The notes under the pieces: generated by a model
What the model was told of the DNA's origin: nothing
What the model saw: only the letters and a program-made list of their open reading frames with translations
Databases searched by the model: none
Source of the DNA: Spisula solida
Taxonomy: Eukaryota; Mollusca; Bivalvia; Venerida; Mactridae
Length of the DNA stretch: 64,000 nucleotides
Direction: 5' to 3'
NCBI GenBank assembly: GCA_947247005.1
Contig: OX365955.1
Location: forward strand, 40,837,822 to 40,901,821
In this document: positions 1 to 10,933 of the stretch, piece after piece
Layout: each line of letters begins with the position of its first letter
Position numbering within the stretch: the first letter of the stretch is position 1
Program-made: the position numbers and the translations under genes

Positions 1-2064
1 ACTAGTCCATGTTAGTAAAGTATTATATCATAGAAAAGCACATACTGTATCACATTCAGTAGTTGTTTCAAATGCATTCAACATGTAGTTGGTTGTTGTA
101 TCAAATGCAGTACCAAACCATGTTTTTACTTTTATTCCTATTCCGTCGCCACTAAATCATCCTATCTATATCCATTCATCTTTACTCTGCTGACGCATCG
201 CAATCTTTGTCGATTTATACCTATGAGTTTTATTGTAATGCAGTAGTTTTTTGTTTTGTTTTATAACTTAAAATATGTATTGAAACTATTCAAATACCAT
301 ATATTATAGTAATTTACGTTGTGTCATTTCACAACCTTTTTCCATATACTGTTAATGTTTTGTTAATTCTGATCGAATGGGGACTTGTGCAGAAAATGAA
401 AATATTCCTGAAAATAGACCACGAAACAGTCTTTCCAGCGCGATTGATAACCTTGTTATTGTTACTTGATCATTAATCAATTACTTAACTGGTTCACGTT
501 TGTCTTACATTTCCCATTGTATATTGCCATTCGTTCTCTTTGAAATATGTACATTCCTTTGTTAGCCGTTAACATCCTTTAGAATTACAAATGGTTTCCA
601 ATTGATCAGAGCTTCGGCTAGGACCCGACCAGGGCAAATGTGTATTGATTGCTTTTAATGTTAACATCTTAAATGTATCACTCTCGACACCTCATTACTG
701 ACAACTTTCATCACAACAAGGGTATGGGAGATCAGCCAGTTCACCTTTAAACACTTAGCCTCACTCAAAGGCAATTCTGATACTGCTTTTAATCGTCTTT
801 TGTATGACGCAGCGATACCCCTACCCCAGCGTTTGCAATGGGCACTTTACCACTAGGCGATACAGGCAGTTTGCAAAAAGTTTTAATATCAATCACTTTA
901 CAGTGTCTCTCTAGAGCACAATAATTCAAGAGTGTGATGTCTTTTTGTTAAGAAACGGTCGTGTTAATTAAATCCGACCGATTCACCAACAAAAATCATT
1001 AACACTGTTTTTTTTATTTATTTCGCTGAAATAGATTCCTATATGTGACGTGTGGGGCAATATAGTAATTATAAAAAGTTAAGTTATCAACAAACAGCCT
1101 TTTGTCCATATGGTACAGCTGTTAGCAAGGAACAACATGTAGATATATTAGCTTAATACTAATTTAACATATGGTGTAACCTAAGGCTGAATTAATACTA
1201 ATCTATTTAGAGACACTAATGAAACACGTTATACAACTTGACTGACCGTTCCCGACACTTCACCCTTGACAGTGTTAGGGAGGAGATAAATATGTTTCCC
1301 TTTTTACAGCCGAGTTCCGCGCAAGAGGAAAATTGGCAATTTTTAATTTCAACTTAGATATGACGCCCTCATGAGGCTAACTTCTGCCATCATATTATGA
1401 TTCGAATATATTTCTTCTAGGCAAACGAGACGAACGAATGAACAAGACATTCATTTTTCTGGGTATTAGATAACTAAAACATTCAACGATTAAATCCCAC
1501 CAGTACTAAATTATTAAGAAATCAATGTGTCTCTACGAGAAACGATTTCTGCCCTCATTGACCATATGTTTACAAACCATAAGAACAAAATAATGTGTAA
1601 GGATTGGCCCATTTCGTGAACAGGGAGCCTGGCAAAAAAAGTCAGTCAACTTAATTTATTTAACAGAGATAATTTAAATAGGAACATAGCATATATACTA
1701 AACCAGACAATATAAAAGTAAGTTCAGCGGTAATCTTTACTTTTACCATTTTTTATTTGACTGCGACAAAGCCATGCCTATGAATAGAACATCGTTAAAT
1801 TAGTTCGAAATTCAATTATTATTCCATTGATGTTTTAACGCCCAGGAAGTGTTTCATTGAGTGTACTCCGCCAGTGTCTTTGCTTTGGAATGTCATCATG
1901 ACATATATAGCTTATTCAGGATAATGTCCAGTGCTCCTGATGGGTGTAAAGAATTTGTGTATCGCTACGTTTGTCAAGCACTGCCTTCTCTTTCATATTT
2001 GTTATTATCTTTGTGTCTACTAGCGTTATGACGTGGTTTCTTAAATTCATCTGCACCCATTCTG
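1..2064 (+). repeat. Segmental duplication, copy 1, left block
   Basis: This stretch aligns base for base with 32839-34900 with scattered substitutions (about 3% by eye over the first 800 bases) and one- to few-base indels. I see no convincing gene, RNA or known repeat inside it. The window begins inside the duplication, so its true left edge is not visible. The match ends where a 361-bp element begins at 2065. Confidence 0.93.
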
Positions 2065-2425
2065 TCAATCGGAACGGTCCGTATGGCATTTTTTCGGGAT
2101 AAAATACCTCGGATGTATCAAGCGTATGAATCCAGAAGATTTCTTTCTTAAATCCTACGCAGCAGAAAATGGGCTGAAGAAAATAGACCGTAACTTATCA
2201 GCATCGGAAATATCAAAAGTTGTTTTATTGATTAAACAATACAATTTCGCTACACTCCTTGAGCATAACACGCAGCTACGCAGCACTTGCTTGATTGGCG
2301 TGTATTCCATTGAAGCACTGTTTAAATTTGTTATGATGACGTCATGGCGAAAGACGTTAAAAATGGCGACGTTCTATTTACACCCGAGAGATGATTCGTA
2401 GAGATTGTCCGATGTGTCCCGATTG
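2065..2425 (+). mobile_element. 361-bp short-TIR DNA element, copy A
   Basis: One of four full-length 361-bp copies in the window (also 4118, 34911 and 37376), plus a rearranged copy at 49215. The ends are CAATCGGAAC on the left and the complement of CAATCGGGAC on the right, about 10 bp of terminal inverted repeat. Most of the element is one reading frame of about 90 codons starting at 2126. In this copy the frame is shifted near 2370 by loss of one base in a G/A run. The frame matches no family I recognise. No clear target-site duplication is visible here. A perfect TGACGTCA lies inside, as in every copy. The size and lack of transposase make it a non-autonomous element. Confidence 0.8.
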
Positions 2426-2528
2426 CAATTGTGACTGTCTTTGTCGAACGAAAACAAACAGAGAAACGTTCTTGCTATATATATAACCCATTACGTTTTA
2501 CTTCACAATGTTATATTAGGCACTTTAA

Positions 2529-3073
2529 AGGGACTGCCTCAAATATTGGTGTATTGCAAAAATAAAATAAAATTGTCTAATATTCGCGTAATTTTAGTAT
2601 AGTTGCCTGTATATCCTTTAAACAACCACACTGACATCTAAAATAACTTGAGAAACTGCGGCATTTTGTAGTTATTTTAGTATTTTTACATCAAAATTCT
2701 ATAGGGTATTACAAGTAATACCCTATAGAAGTCACACTACTATTACTAAAATTGCCTGAAATTTGTTAGCATTTGATGAAAACGAATTGAAAAACGAACC
2801 AATTACCTCACTGATGTTAACGCCGTAGTTTGTTGATGTTACAGTTCAACCATGTGTGAATTACATAATTCACAAAGCATGTTGGAAGGAAACTTAGCAA
2901 TTTTTTTCAAGAAAAAAATACTCAGTGGGCGATATCGAGAGTGGTTAAAATTGCTTATTTGCACCAAATCTTTCATAAAGCATCCATCGATGGCTTTCTA
3001 TTACATCAACACTTGGTTAAGTTGGAAACTCACGATATACAAACATTTTAGCCCAATCTGTGAGGCAGCACCT
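2529..3073 (+). mobile_element. TTAA-target MITE, family T1, copy 1
   Basis: A 545-bp element flanked on both sides by TTAA. Its inverted ends read AGGGACTGCCTCA and, on the other strand, AGGTGCTGCCTCA. Near the centre is a palindrome built on GGGTATTAC/GTAATACCC at about 2703-2725. The same family lies in the opposite orientation at 47398-47937. There is no transposase. TTAA duplication is known for the piggyBac and Kolobok superfamilies; the purine-rich ends favour Kolobok, but this is inference. The short ORF at 2852-3091 is a by-product of the repeat. Confidence 0.85.
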
Positions 3074-3687
3074 TTAAGAGTTGCACTATAGATGTATAAT
3101 ACAAAAATGTATGTGTAATTTCTTTTTCAACGGAACAACCTTTTTGACATAAGTTATAATTAGTTGAGGAGACCAAAAAAAGATACAAGTGTCGTCCTGA
3201 GTTCGTAACAAGATATTTTCCGAAATATGGTCCAGCCAACTCTGTTACACTAAATAATTGGTCAGAAATATTACTTACAATTTTTGCCCCTAAAACGATA
3301 CAATAGTTAGTAGAGAGACGATTGCAAGGCGCAAAAGAAATATTTGGAATGTAATTATGTTTTTGTTAAAGTTGAGCAAACGTAATTAACTGAAACCATA
3401 GATTACACCCTGACACATACATGTAGTACATTTGTACCAAAATAACGCTTATTAAATAGATCTTCAACTAAAGTACCCCTAATTGAGTAGTTAAGAAAGC
3501 GAAATTTGACCATTCTTTCGCCGATAATTATGATTGTTACCTTACGATACTACTGACGTCTGTAACAGTATCAATATGACAAATCTTTAGCCCGTGTGAC
3601 AGTCCCCTTGTGACATACTTTCAGATTGATGATTTATATAATACTAATTACCACGGAACAGTTTCTTAGATTTTTCCTCACTTTTAT
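3074..3687. other. Intergenic stretch without recognised features
   Basis: AT-rich sequence present only in copy 1 of the duplication. I see no coding frame with recognisable content, no RNA gene and no tandem repeat here. Confidence 0.5.
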
Positions 3688-3853
3688 TTGTTATTTTTTA
3701 TTTTCTATTAATGATATTGAGTCTAAATTGCGTGATGATACAGTTGAAACATTTAGTATTGAAGAGTTGCAGTTGTTTGTATTATTATTTGCGGACGACA
3801 CGGTTTTATTTTCTTATACTGTTAATGGTCTACAGACTTTGTATATATGTTGT
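3688..3853 (+). pseudogene. LINE reverse-transcriptase fragment (FADD motif)
   Basis: A short frame reads INDIESKL, then about 20 residues later LQLFVLLFADDTVLFS. FADD at 3788-3799 is the catalytic aspartate pair of non-LTR reverse transcriptases (palm motif C), and the preceding FSINDIE matches the conserved stretch upstream of it in CR1/L2-like LINEs. Nothing upstream or downstream extends the polymerase, and a stop follows about 60 bases after the motif, so this is a truncated remnant. It may belong to the same clade as the fragment at 50573-52565, but the two pieces cover different parts of the protein and cannot be compared directly. Confidence 0.75.
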
Positions 3854-4108
3854 TGTTAAAATTTTCAACTTGTCACATTATTATTATTGCATTGGCAATA
3901 AACAATTTATATGTTTACGTCAAAATAAAATATTGAAGTTGAAGTTATTTGCACGTGATAGGAACTCCAGACCTTTGATGCCGCCAACTTTCTTCAACAG
4001 AACATGACAACGTACAATTTATTGCTATTGTCTTATTAAAATGCGTCATATATCACGTTGTATAGTTTATGACGTCATAACATCAGGTGGACTAAATGAA
4101 GTATACTA

Positions 4109-4117
4109 AGCTATTCC
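4109..4117. repeat. 9-bp target-site duplication, left
   Basis: AGCTATTCC directly before the 361-bp element; the same nine bases follow the element at 4479-4487. A 9-bp duplication is typical of Mutator-like elements and also occurs in some Merlin elements. Confidence 0.7.
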
Positions 4118-4478
4118 CAGTCGGAACGGTCCGTACGGCATTTTTACGGGATAAAATACCTCGGATGTATCAAGCGTATGAATCCAGCAGCTTTCTTTCT
4201 TAAATCCTACGCAGAAGAAAATGGGCTGAAGAAAATAGACCGTAACTTATCAGCAGCGGAAATATCAAAAGATGTTTTATTGATTAAACAATACAATTTC
4301 GCTTTACTCCTTGAGCATAACACGCAGCTATGCAGCGCTTGCTTGATGGGCGTGCATTCCATTGAAGCACAGTTTAAATATGTCATGATGACGTCATGGC
4401 GAAAGACGTGGAAAAATGGCGACGTTCTATTTACAACCGAGAGACGATTCGTAGAGATTGTCCGAGGGGTCCCGATTG
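4118..4478 (+). mobile_element. 361-bp short-TIR DNA element, copy B
   Basis: Full-length copy, exactly 361 bp, with a perfect 9-bp direct duplication (AGCTATTCC) on both sides. This is the only copy in the window with a clean target-site duplication, so it defines the element's ends. The internal frame from 4178 is open and runs past the element to 4498 because the usual TGA after TPER is changed. The paralogous copy D (37376) has the same right flank but a different left flank. The 9-bp duplication suggests a Mutator-like non-autonomous element, though the inverted repeat is unusually short for that group. Confidence 0.85.
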
Positions 4479-4639
4479 AGCTATTCCATCTGGAGTGAAT
4501 CGATGTAGAATGAAGAAGACTCGCCTCCGGGAATGGATTTTGAACATGTTACCCGACAAGCCTCGTCAGTCACACTGTGATTCAGGCAAGAGCATTGCGC
4601 TATGACTTATTGTGTATTTCATATGCGATTTATTATTCA

Positions 4640-4965
4640 TACAGATCAGATAGATCATACAATACCATACACAACCAATTACCTGCTGGCGGCTAATACA
4701 TCTGATGAATATCAAGGAGGGTGTACGTCCTAGGTCGGCCTCGAACCCACAAAAACATTATATTAAGTCAGACAGGGAAGGCAACACGCAACTTAAACTG
4801 CCTCGCACGGAAAATATTAAAAACACACAAGGCATAATGCCCAACTTAACCAACCGAGCACAGAAAACATAAACACATAAAAAGCACAATGTCCAACTAA
4901 ACAAGTAAAGATCTACCCAAGTCCAACTGGCGAAAAGTAGAATTAATTAGTTTCAGCAATCAAAA
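4640..4965. repeat. Dispersed repeat R1, copy 1
   Basis: Contains two related units of about 50 bases in tandem (GTCAGACAGGGAAGGCA..., then ...CAACCGAGCACAGAAAACAT). Related units occur at 6735-6860, 20493-20640, 37985-38160 and 40143-40275. On the minus strand GGGTTCGAGGCC resembles a tRNA B box, but no A box stands at the right distance, so a SINE origin is only possible. Confidence 0.55.
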
Positions 4966-4995
4966 AAGCTATCAACATTAGAATGACGCTGTTTG

Positions 4996-5345
4996 ACTAA
5001 GCTACCAGCATGTTTAAATTCGTACAGCTTTATCCTTAACCAATACAAAGGAACTTCACAAACTTGGTACTTTTATTAGCAAAGCCCTTGACCTACGACG
5101 TTCGATTTTATATTGATTCCATTATTATATTCATATTCTACGAGTACATGTACTATCATAATTACCTATATCTGATGTAAATTATATTTATAAACTGTGT
5201 TGTCCCTAGACAAATGTTCATGTATTGATTTCACATGTATTCCTAACGTTAATGATTCTATGCATGTACGTAAATATGTATTGTATGTTGTTTCACGGTG
5301 ATAAGATGTAACTTATGCTTAAGCCGAATAAACTTTTCTGTATTT
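4996..5345 (+). mobile_element. LINE 3' end remnant, copy 1
   Basis: The first about 110 bases correspond to the C-terminal codons of a non-LTR retrotransposon; the frame is clearer in the paralogous copy at 39003-39110, where MFKFVQLL and LHKLGTFISKAL can be read. The rest is 3' untranslated sequence ending in GCTTAAGCCGAATAAACTT, a typical LINE tail with a polyadenylation-like AATAAA. In copy 1 the zinc-knuckle part and the MITE inside it, present at 38232-38998, are missing. Confidence 0.65.
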
Positions 5346-5511
5346 TGTTCTAAACTTGTATCTGAACTGAATATATCATGAACTAAAAAAGTGACAATTT
5401 ACTGTGTTCGTAAATATTCAACATGTTACACAAATTTTCCGTTCTGAAAGGGCAAAACCTGCAAGACGAGCGAAGCGCTAATTAATGAGCATGGATTATG
5501 TGTGGAAGAAT

Positions 5512-6725
5512 CAACAGTTTCCGAAATCCTACAATGTATTAAAAGATAAAGTTACATCCTTCACATGCGAATCGTCAAGAAATAATTAAGTTTTAGAGTG
5601 TGACAATGACAGGAACGCCGAGAACCGGTTTTTGATACAAGAGCCAAAGCCCCGCTGAAATTTAACTCAAAACAAAGCTAAAAACGCAGTTGCGTGTCAT
5701 CGCATGCTTTTTAAACATGCATGTAAAATTCAAGGGATGGGGTCTTATCTATTAATTACCTTCATTGACAGATTCTGACCTCATTACTGAAATACGATAG
5801 AAACACGTGTGCTCTCTATTCGCATGAATTCCGATGTACTATTACAAATTCCAAATATATGGCCGTTCTGTGGTCATTCTATAACATAAAAGTCAATCAT
5901 ACAAAAGGTTGGATGTATCCGCTGTATTGAACAAACTGTCCAAATCTAACTTGTGACCCCCCGATAGTGATTATGTCTTTATTCTAAGAGAGAGTGAACT
6001 GTGTTTGTATTTTTACATGCTGGTCTGATTGATGTATCACGAGTACAGACATCAATGTCAAAGTATAAAACCTTTATTAAAGCCTAGTACAAAAATATTA
6101 TATTAATAATCAACAGGTTCCGAAATCCTACAATGATTTAAAAGATAAAGTTACATCCTTCACACGCGAATCGTTAAGAAATAATTAAGTTTTAGAGTGT
6201 GACAATGACAGGAACGCCGAGAACCAGTTTTTGATACAAGGGCCACGGCCCCGCTGAAACTTAACTCAAAACAAAGCAAAAAACGCAATTGCATATCATC
6301 GCATGCTTTTAAAACATGCATGTAAAATATAAGGGATCGGCCCTTATCTATTAATTATCTAAATTGACAGATTCTGACCTCATTATTGAAATACGATCGA
6401 CACACGTGTGCTCTCCATTCACATGAATTCCGCTGTACTACGAGGGTCATTCAATAAATTCGTAGACTGTGTTAATCATTTTAACATCGTATTACAAATA
6501 CAAAATATAAGGCTTTTCTGCGGTCACTTTATAAAATAAAATTCAATCATACAAAATCTGTATTGTCCAAATCTAACGTGTGACGACCCCTCTGATAGTG
6601 ATTGTGTCTTTATTCGAAGAGATAGTGAACTGTGTTTGTATTTTTACATGTTGGTCTGATTGATGTATCACGAGTACAGACATCAATGTCAAAGTAAAAA
6701 AACTTTAATAAATCACAGTACAAAA
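5512..6725. repeat. Tandem duplication of a 599-bp unit
   Basis: Sequence starting at 5512 (CAACAGTTTCCGAAATCC) recurs at 6111 (CAACAGGTTCCGAAATCC) and the similarity continues to about 6725, close to 90% by eye. The paralogous interval in copy 2 (39512-40140) has only one unit. The second unit and the copy 2 unit share about 45 bases (GGTCATTCAATAAATTCG...) that the first unit lacks. Confidence 0.85.
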
Positions 6726-6734
6726 AGTTTATAT

Positions 6735-6870
6735 TAAGTCAGACTGGGAAGGCAGCACTCAACTTAACCAGCCAAGCACAGAAAACATTAAAAACACATA
6801 AAGACACAATGCCCAACTAAACAAGCGCAGATCCGCCATAGTCCAAGCTGTCGAAAAGTATAATAAATTA
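6735..6870. repeat. Dispersed repeat R1, second copy
   Basis: Related to 4768-4930: GTCAGACTGGGAAGGCAGC followed by the GAGCACAGAAAACATT-type unit (here with AAGCACAG). The paralog is 40143-40275. Confidence 0.55.
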
Positions 6871-7701
6871 TAACTAGCTGAATGACCCAGTTTCCACAGC
6901 AAAAGGACTATAATGCCTAGTTTCAGCTGTCAGAAATCTTAATACGAAGAAGTGCCCAACACACTACCGACCAAGAAAATTAAACATCCCTTGTCCCACT
7001 GTTTAAAAGCTGAATAGAAAAGATTCAGCAAACAAAAGGCGGAATGCCTACGCTGTATGCCCTAGTAACAACAGTAAAACTACATAGTTTTAGCAGCCTT
7101 TAGTCTCAAAGGTAAAGTAACAGTATTAAAACGTTGAAAGGCCCGATTTCAGCAACAAAAAATCTGAAAGCCATTGCCGGATTACCTAGTTTCAATAAGT
7201 AAAGTGACGTAATTGAACAAATCGAGATATGACGTAATGAACAAGTCATTAAGAATTGCAAGCAATACAGAAGTACAAATTATACATGTAATATAGGACT
7301 ATAAACATTCATACTGTAATGGCACAGTTCTTGTGAGTGAGTTTAAATATATCAATATTAACCATTTTAGGTTTACGGAAAAAAGCAATTGTTTCAAAAA
7401 AGAACGGGAATGTATTTCACAGAGGTATACAGTACAGACTGATGTAAAAGATGACTTGTAACATAGTTTAATATTCATGTTCACGGGGATAACTATTGTT
7501 TAAATAATAGAATGTGTAAAATGGTTGCTATCAATAGTATTTACCTAAAGTGTTTAATTACAATGGCAGCAAAGGCATTTTTTCTAATGTTGTGCGATGT
7601 TTACTTGATATGATTATTTCGTATCCGCCTTATATGTTAGAAAAACGTTGTTCAATATACAATAGTCTAGGTGCTTGAAAAAATGGATAGTGGAGTAAAT
7701 A

Positions 7702-7920
7702 ATGCGATGCGTTTCCATTTTTTACGTAACGGGCATACTCTTTCTTGGTAATCTATGCCAGTCCAACGTCCATATTGAAAGGACTAGAATCAAAATGAAA
7801 CGTTATCCGTCTGACCAAAGAAACATCTATCGATTACTGGATGTTTGCAAGAATACAATGACAACAAACAGTAAAATCAAGTCGTCTGGGTCTGGGAAAC
7901 GCATTTGCCGAATCATCTGA
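7702..7920 (+). CDS. Putative small secreted peptide, 72 aa, paralog 1
   Basis: The frame starts with MRCVSIFYVTGILFLGNLC, a plausible signal peptide with cleavage near residue 21. The mature part is basic (HIERTRIKMKRYPSDQR), with two cysteines (in VCKN and RICR) and a C-terminal GSGKR dibasic site of the sort cut in neuropeptide precursors. The paralog at 41101-41319 is intact; the two differ by four substitutions, two silent and two conservative (L/I, M/I), and no indels, though indels are common in the flanks. That divergence is slightly below the surrounding average but too small a sample to prove selection. I do not recognise the family. It could be a first exon: GGTAAT inside the signal peptide could act as a donor. 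No polyadenylation signal was assigned. Confidence 0.35.
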   Translation: MRCVSIFYVTGILFLGNLCQSNVHIERTRIKMKRYPSDQRNIYRLLDVCKNTMTTNSKIKSSGSGKRICRII

Positions 7921-8689
7921 TAAATATAATTGTGATTAAATCATTTTTATAGCGAAAGAAAGTCAAGTGTGTGCATATTTGGGTCGAATATTGTTGCTAA
8001 CCTTTCAATCTCATTTAAACCAAATCCATATAACGCTTCACTACTTTACACTGATATATAGCATCTGATGGTACTCCATACGGGGTCATGTCCAAGTGAC
8101 CTTTCAATCATCCAATCAAAATTTTACTTTCACAAATCTGAAAGTGTACAGGTGGCTAGATTTGCTCCAGCTATTATGTTTGTATTGATACGTTCTTGTG
8201 CATAGTATTTAAATATCACTGGTGACAATTATTCTCTTGCAATTTTCTGTAACTTTTAGCTATTTCTTAATTTCTACTGAACATAAAAAGGGATTTAGCT
8301 CAAGTAAGATCATTGTTTCTTTGGATGAGTTGTCTCCTTTGCACATTCCAGCCATCAAAATGTAATTGCACGTACTAGTTTAACTGTAACATACTGTCTT
8401 TTTATCCTGTACACATTTAACACTTATAACATACTTATTTCGTTAATAATTGTTTGCTCTGACAGCGCCACCCTGTAATAGTCGGATGTTTGAAGCAGTT
8501 GTAGATGTATTTTGGTCTTAGCAAAATTAATCGCTAGGGCTGGTGCAAGTCTAACTATTGGCTACAAACTGACTGGTCATTAGCTAAATGTTAGGGTCTG
8601 ATTCTAATGAGATTGCTAACCTTTACACCCGGAATCACTAACCGCATGTCCGAATGTAAGCTCAAAAGAATGCTAAAATACGCTCGGAA

Positions 8690-8800
8690 TTCCACATGGA
8701 TGATGTTCTCCCGATTTCTTCCGATACCACCCGATTCATCACAATTTCTTCCGATGTCACAAACTGTCTTTTGACTTCCCCGAAGCTTCCCCAAACCACG
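8690..8800. repeat. CCGAT-rich repeat fragment
   Basis: Several short TCCCGAT/TTCCGAT units resemble the longer block at 20760-21270. The paralog at 42110-42240 also has GCCTAGGTCCC at its left, as the 20837 block does; copy 1 lacks those bases. Confidence 0.45.
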
Positions 8801-8874
8801 AGGAACCTGTTGCTGATGTTCTGATAGCTCAGTGGGACATATGCGTTTTATGTTACATTAGGGGTTGGTATTTA

Positions 8875-10925
8875 ATGATGTTTGAGTCATATATAATAAC
8901 TCACCCTATGGCAATAGATGTTATGCTGAGTACGTACCCTACCGGACACATAAGTCGAACCAGATCGTCACTGTGCTATCCTTTGCTTTACCAAAATACA
9001 TTGCCAGGCGCCTGTTTATTCAACGCGTACACTAGTAGAACTAAGACGTTTTATAAGTCAAATTTACTAATTGGCAAAAACTATTTAGTCCATCGCCTAA
9101 TCAAAACACAGACCGTGTTGGACTGATTCAGTTATTACACATTAACTTAGTTGGAAGGAGATGAAGTATATACAGTAATGGCCGATGGTATTTAATTTAC
9201 TTAATAGTATCCGCGGAAGTAATTTAAATTCACATAAAGATGATTAGCAAGACGACGTCGTTTCATTTCGAATATTCGAGCATTTTGTCTTATACATTGC
9301 GGTCTCTAATTCCGAGAAGATAATTTATTCTACAAATCTTAACGAATAAATAGTTTCAATAATTGTGCCCTGTCGTAAGTTCGCTTTGGAAAACGACTAA
9401 ATTAGGTCTATATATTCAGTCGAATGTATAATTACATAAATCCAAACGGCTGGCCTGGTAAAGGCAACTTAAAGTTGTATTTCATCATGATATGCAAATT
9501 AGCTAGACTCAGACGAATCCTTTCAATTACGTCGAATAAATTAGCAGATGGCCAACGTATTTATATCGCTACGTTATTGTATAATTATGTTGTTTTTCTT
9601 CGTATAAGTAAATATCTTTATCAAAGGAGAGTCACGCATGTAGATTTATTCTTCAAAGCCAAAGAAGAAAGGCCAAATTCTATATTCTTTACCAGATTGG
9701 GGTGGATTTCCCCGCGTTTATTGTTTGTAAAATATGAGTTTGTAAAAGCACGACAGACGGTAGAAACAACATAAACAGCTGGGAAGGTTGCATGCAGAAA
9801 CAGTAGAGCACGACAGACACGAAATCGCAACATAACAATGACACATTACCAATTCAAGTCACAATAACAATCATAAAAATGTTCAAGAAAAATTGAAACT
9901 GAACAGTTAAAAAAACATAACGTACTCCGACAGCCTAAGGCAGTCAAACATTGCCAGAACAAGGGCCGACAAGAAAGACTCACAATGCCAACCATCCATC
10001 ACAAGCCGTCCACAATAGAACACCAAATGAACACAGAGTACATGCATTTCTGAAAGAAAACATAATTGATGACTACAAGGTAACAAAAGGGAACATTAGA
10101 AAGGCAGAGTGACAAAACTATTTACCTCACATTTACTCTTCAGGCGATGTTATGTTGACGGTGTAAATAAACGTTTCCCGCCAAGTAATGTCACCTAACC
10201 AAAAGGTAATATTGACATGTTTTAAGTAAATATATAAATAAACGAATCATAAATTAAAAGAACACGTAGAGTATTACTCAATGAATCAACAGTCAAGATA
10301 GGCAATAGAGCAATATATACACTTAACAACAAGTATGCACGTGCTGGTACCGAATAACTTCTTAATTTATTAATAGTTCTGCATGCAATGGTGTGTATAT
10401 TATGCTATTGACAACCACATGATTGGATTGCTGAAGTTATTTCTAGAAAATTAAATACAGCGATTCGTTGAACCTTGAAACATCCAAAAACGTTAAATGT
10501 TCGAGACATTAACGCGTAGGTGCGAAATATGTTTATATATGGTCAATTGAAATTTCAGATATATCGTCAAATTAAAAACACAAAATAACGCGACATAGTG
10601 GTTGTTAACTTTTAAACAAACTGAGCAAATTTTGAGTTTTCTAGAATAATGAAGGAAACAGACCAAAAGCATACGTCACAATCCCCAACACAAAACTGAA
10701 TAAGACAATGAAAATAAACGGTGTGTATATAGTTGACTTGACTATTTATGATTCCATCAGTACTTATCCATGTGAGACATATATATTTTACAGTTCGCTT
10801 ATGTGTAACTAATCAAATACTTTTGAGAATCTCCCTGAAATGAACAGCATCTCGGTCCTAGTTCCCATGCAATATGCATTACCTTTAGGAATATTTTGAC
10901 TGCATTAAGCTGTTTTAAATCCACG
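8875..10925. other. Duplicated intergenic stretch without assigned gene
   Basis: Matches 42310-44365. Open frames of 60-116 codons occur (for example 8875-9126, 9424-9774 and, on the minus strand, 9621-9833). The first two are shortened or broken in copy 2. The minus-strand frame stays open with an in-frame 6-base deletion (43070-43273) and begins with a hydrophobic stretch, but it has no recognisable domain. I leave all of them uncalled. Confidence 0.5.
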
Positions 10926-10933
10926 CATGTAAT

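Noticed and set aside
6440..6480. Mariner terminal repeat (CGAGGGTCATTCAATAAATTCG)
   Set aside because: Looks like a mariner end, but no partner end or TA pair was found; kept only as part of the 599-bp unit.
9424..9774. 116-codon plus-strand frame
   Set aside because: Broken in the paralog at 43020-43110 and without recognisable domain.
9621..9833. 70-codon minus-strand frame preserved with a 6-base in-frame deletion in the paralog
   Set aside because: Suggestive, but it overlaps other frames, and conservation over 3% divergence is not evidence enough.
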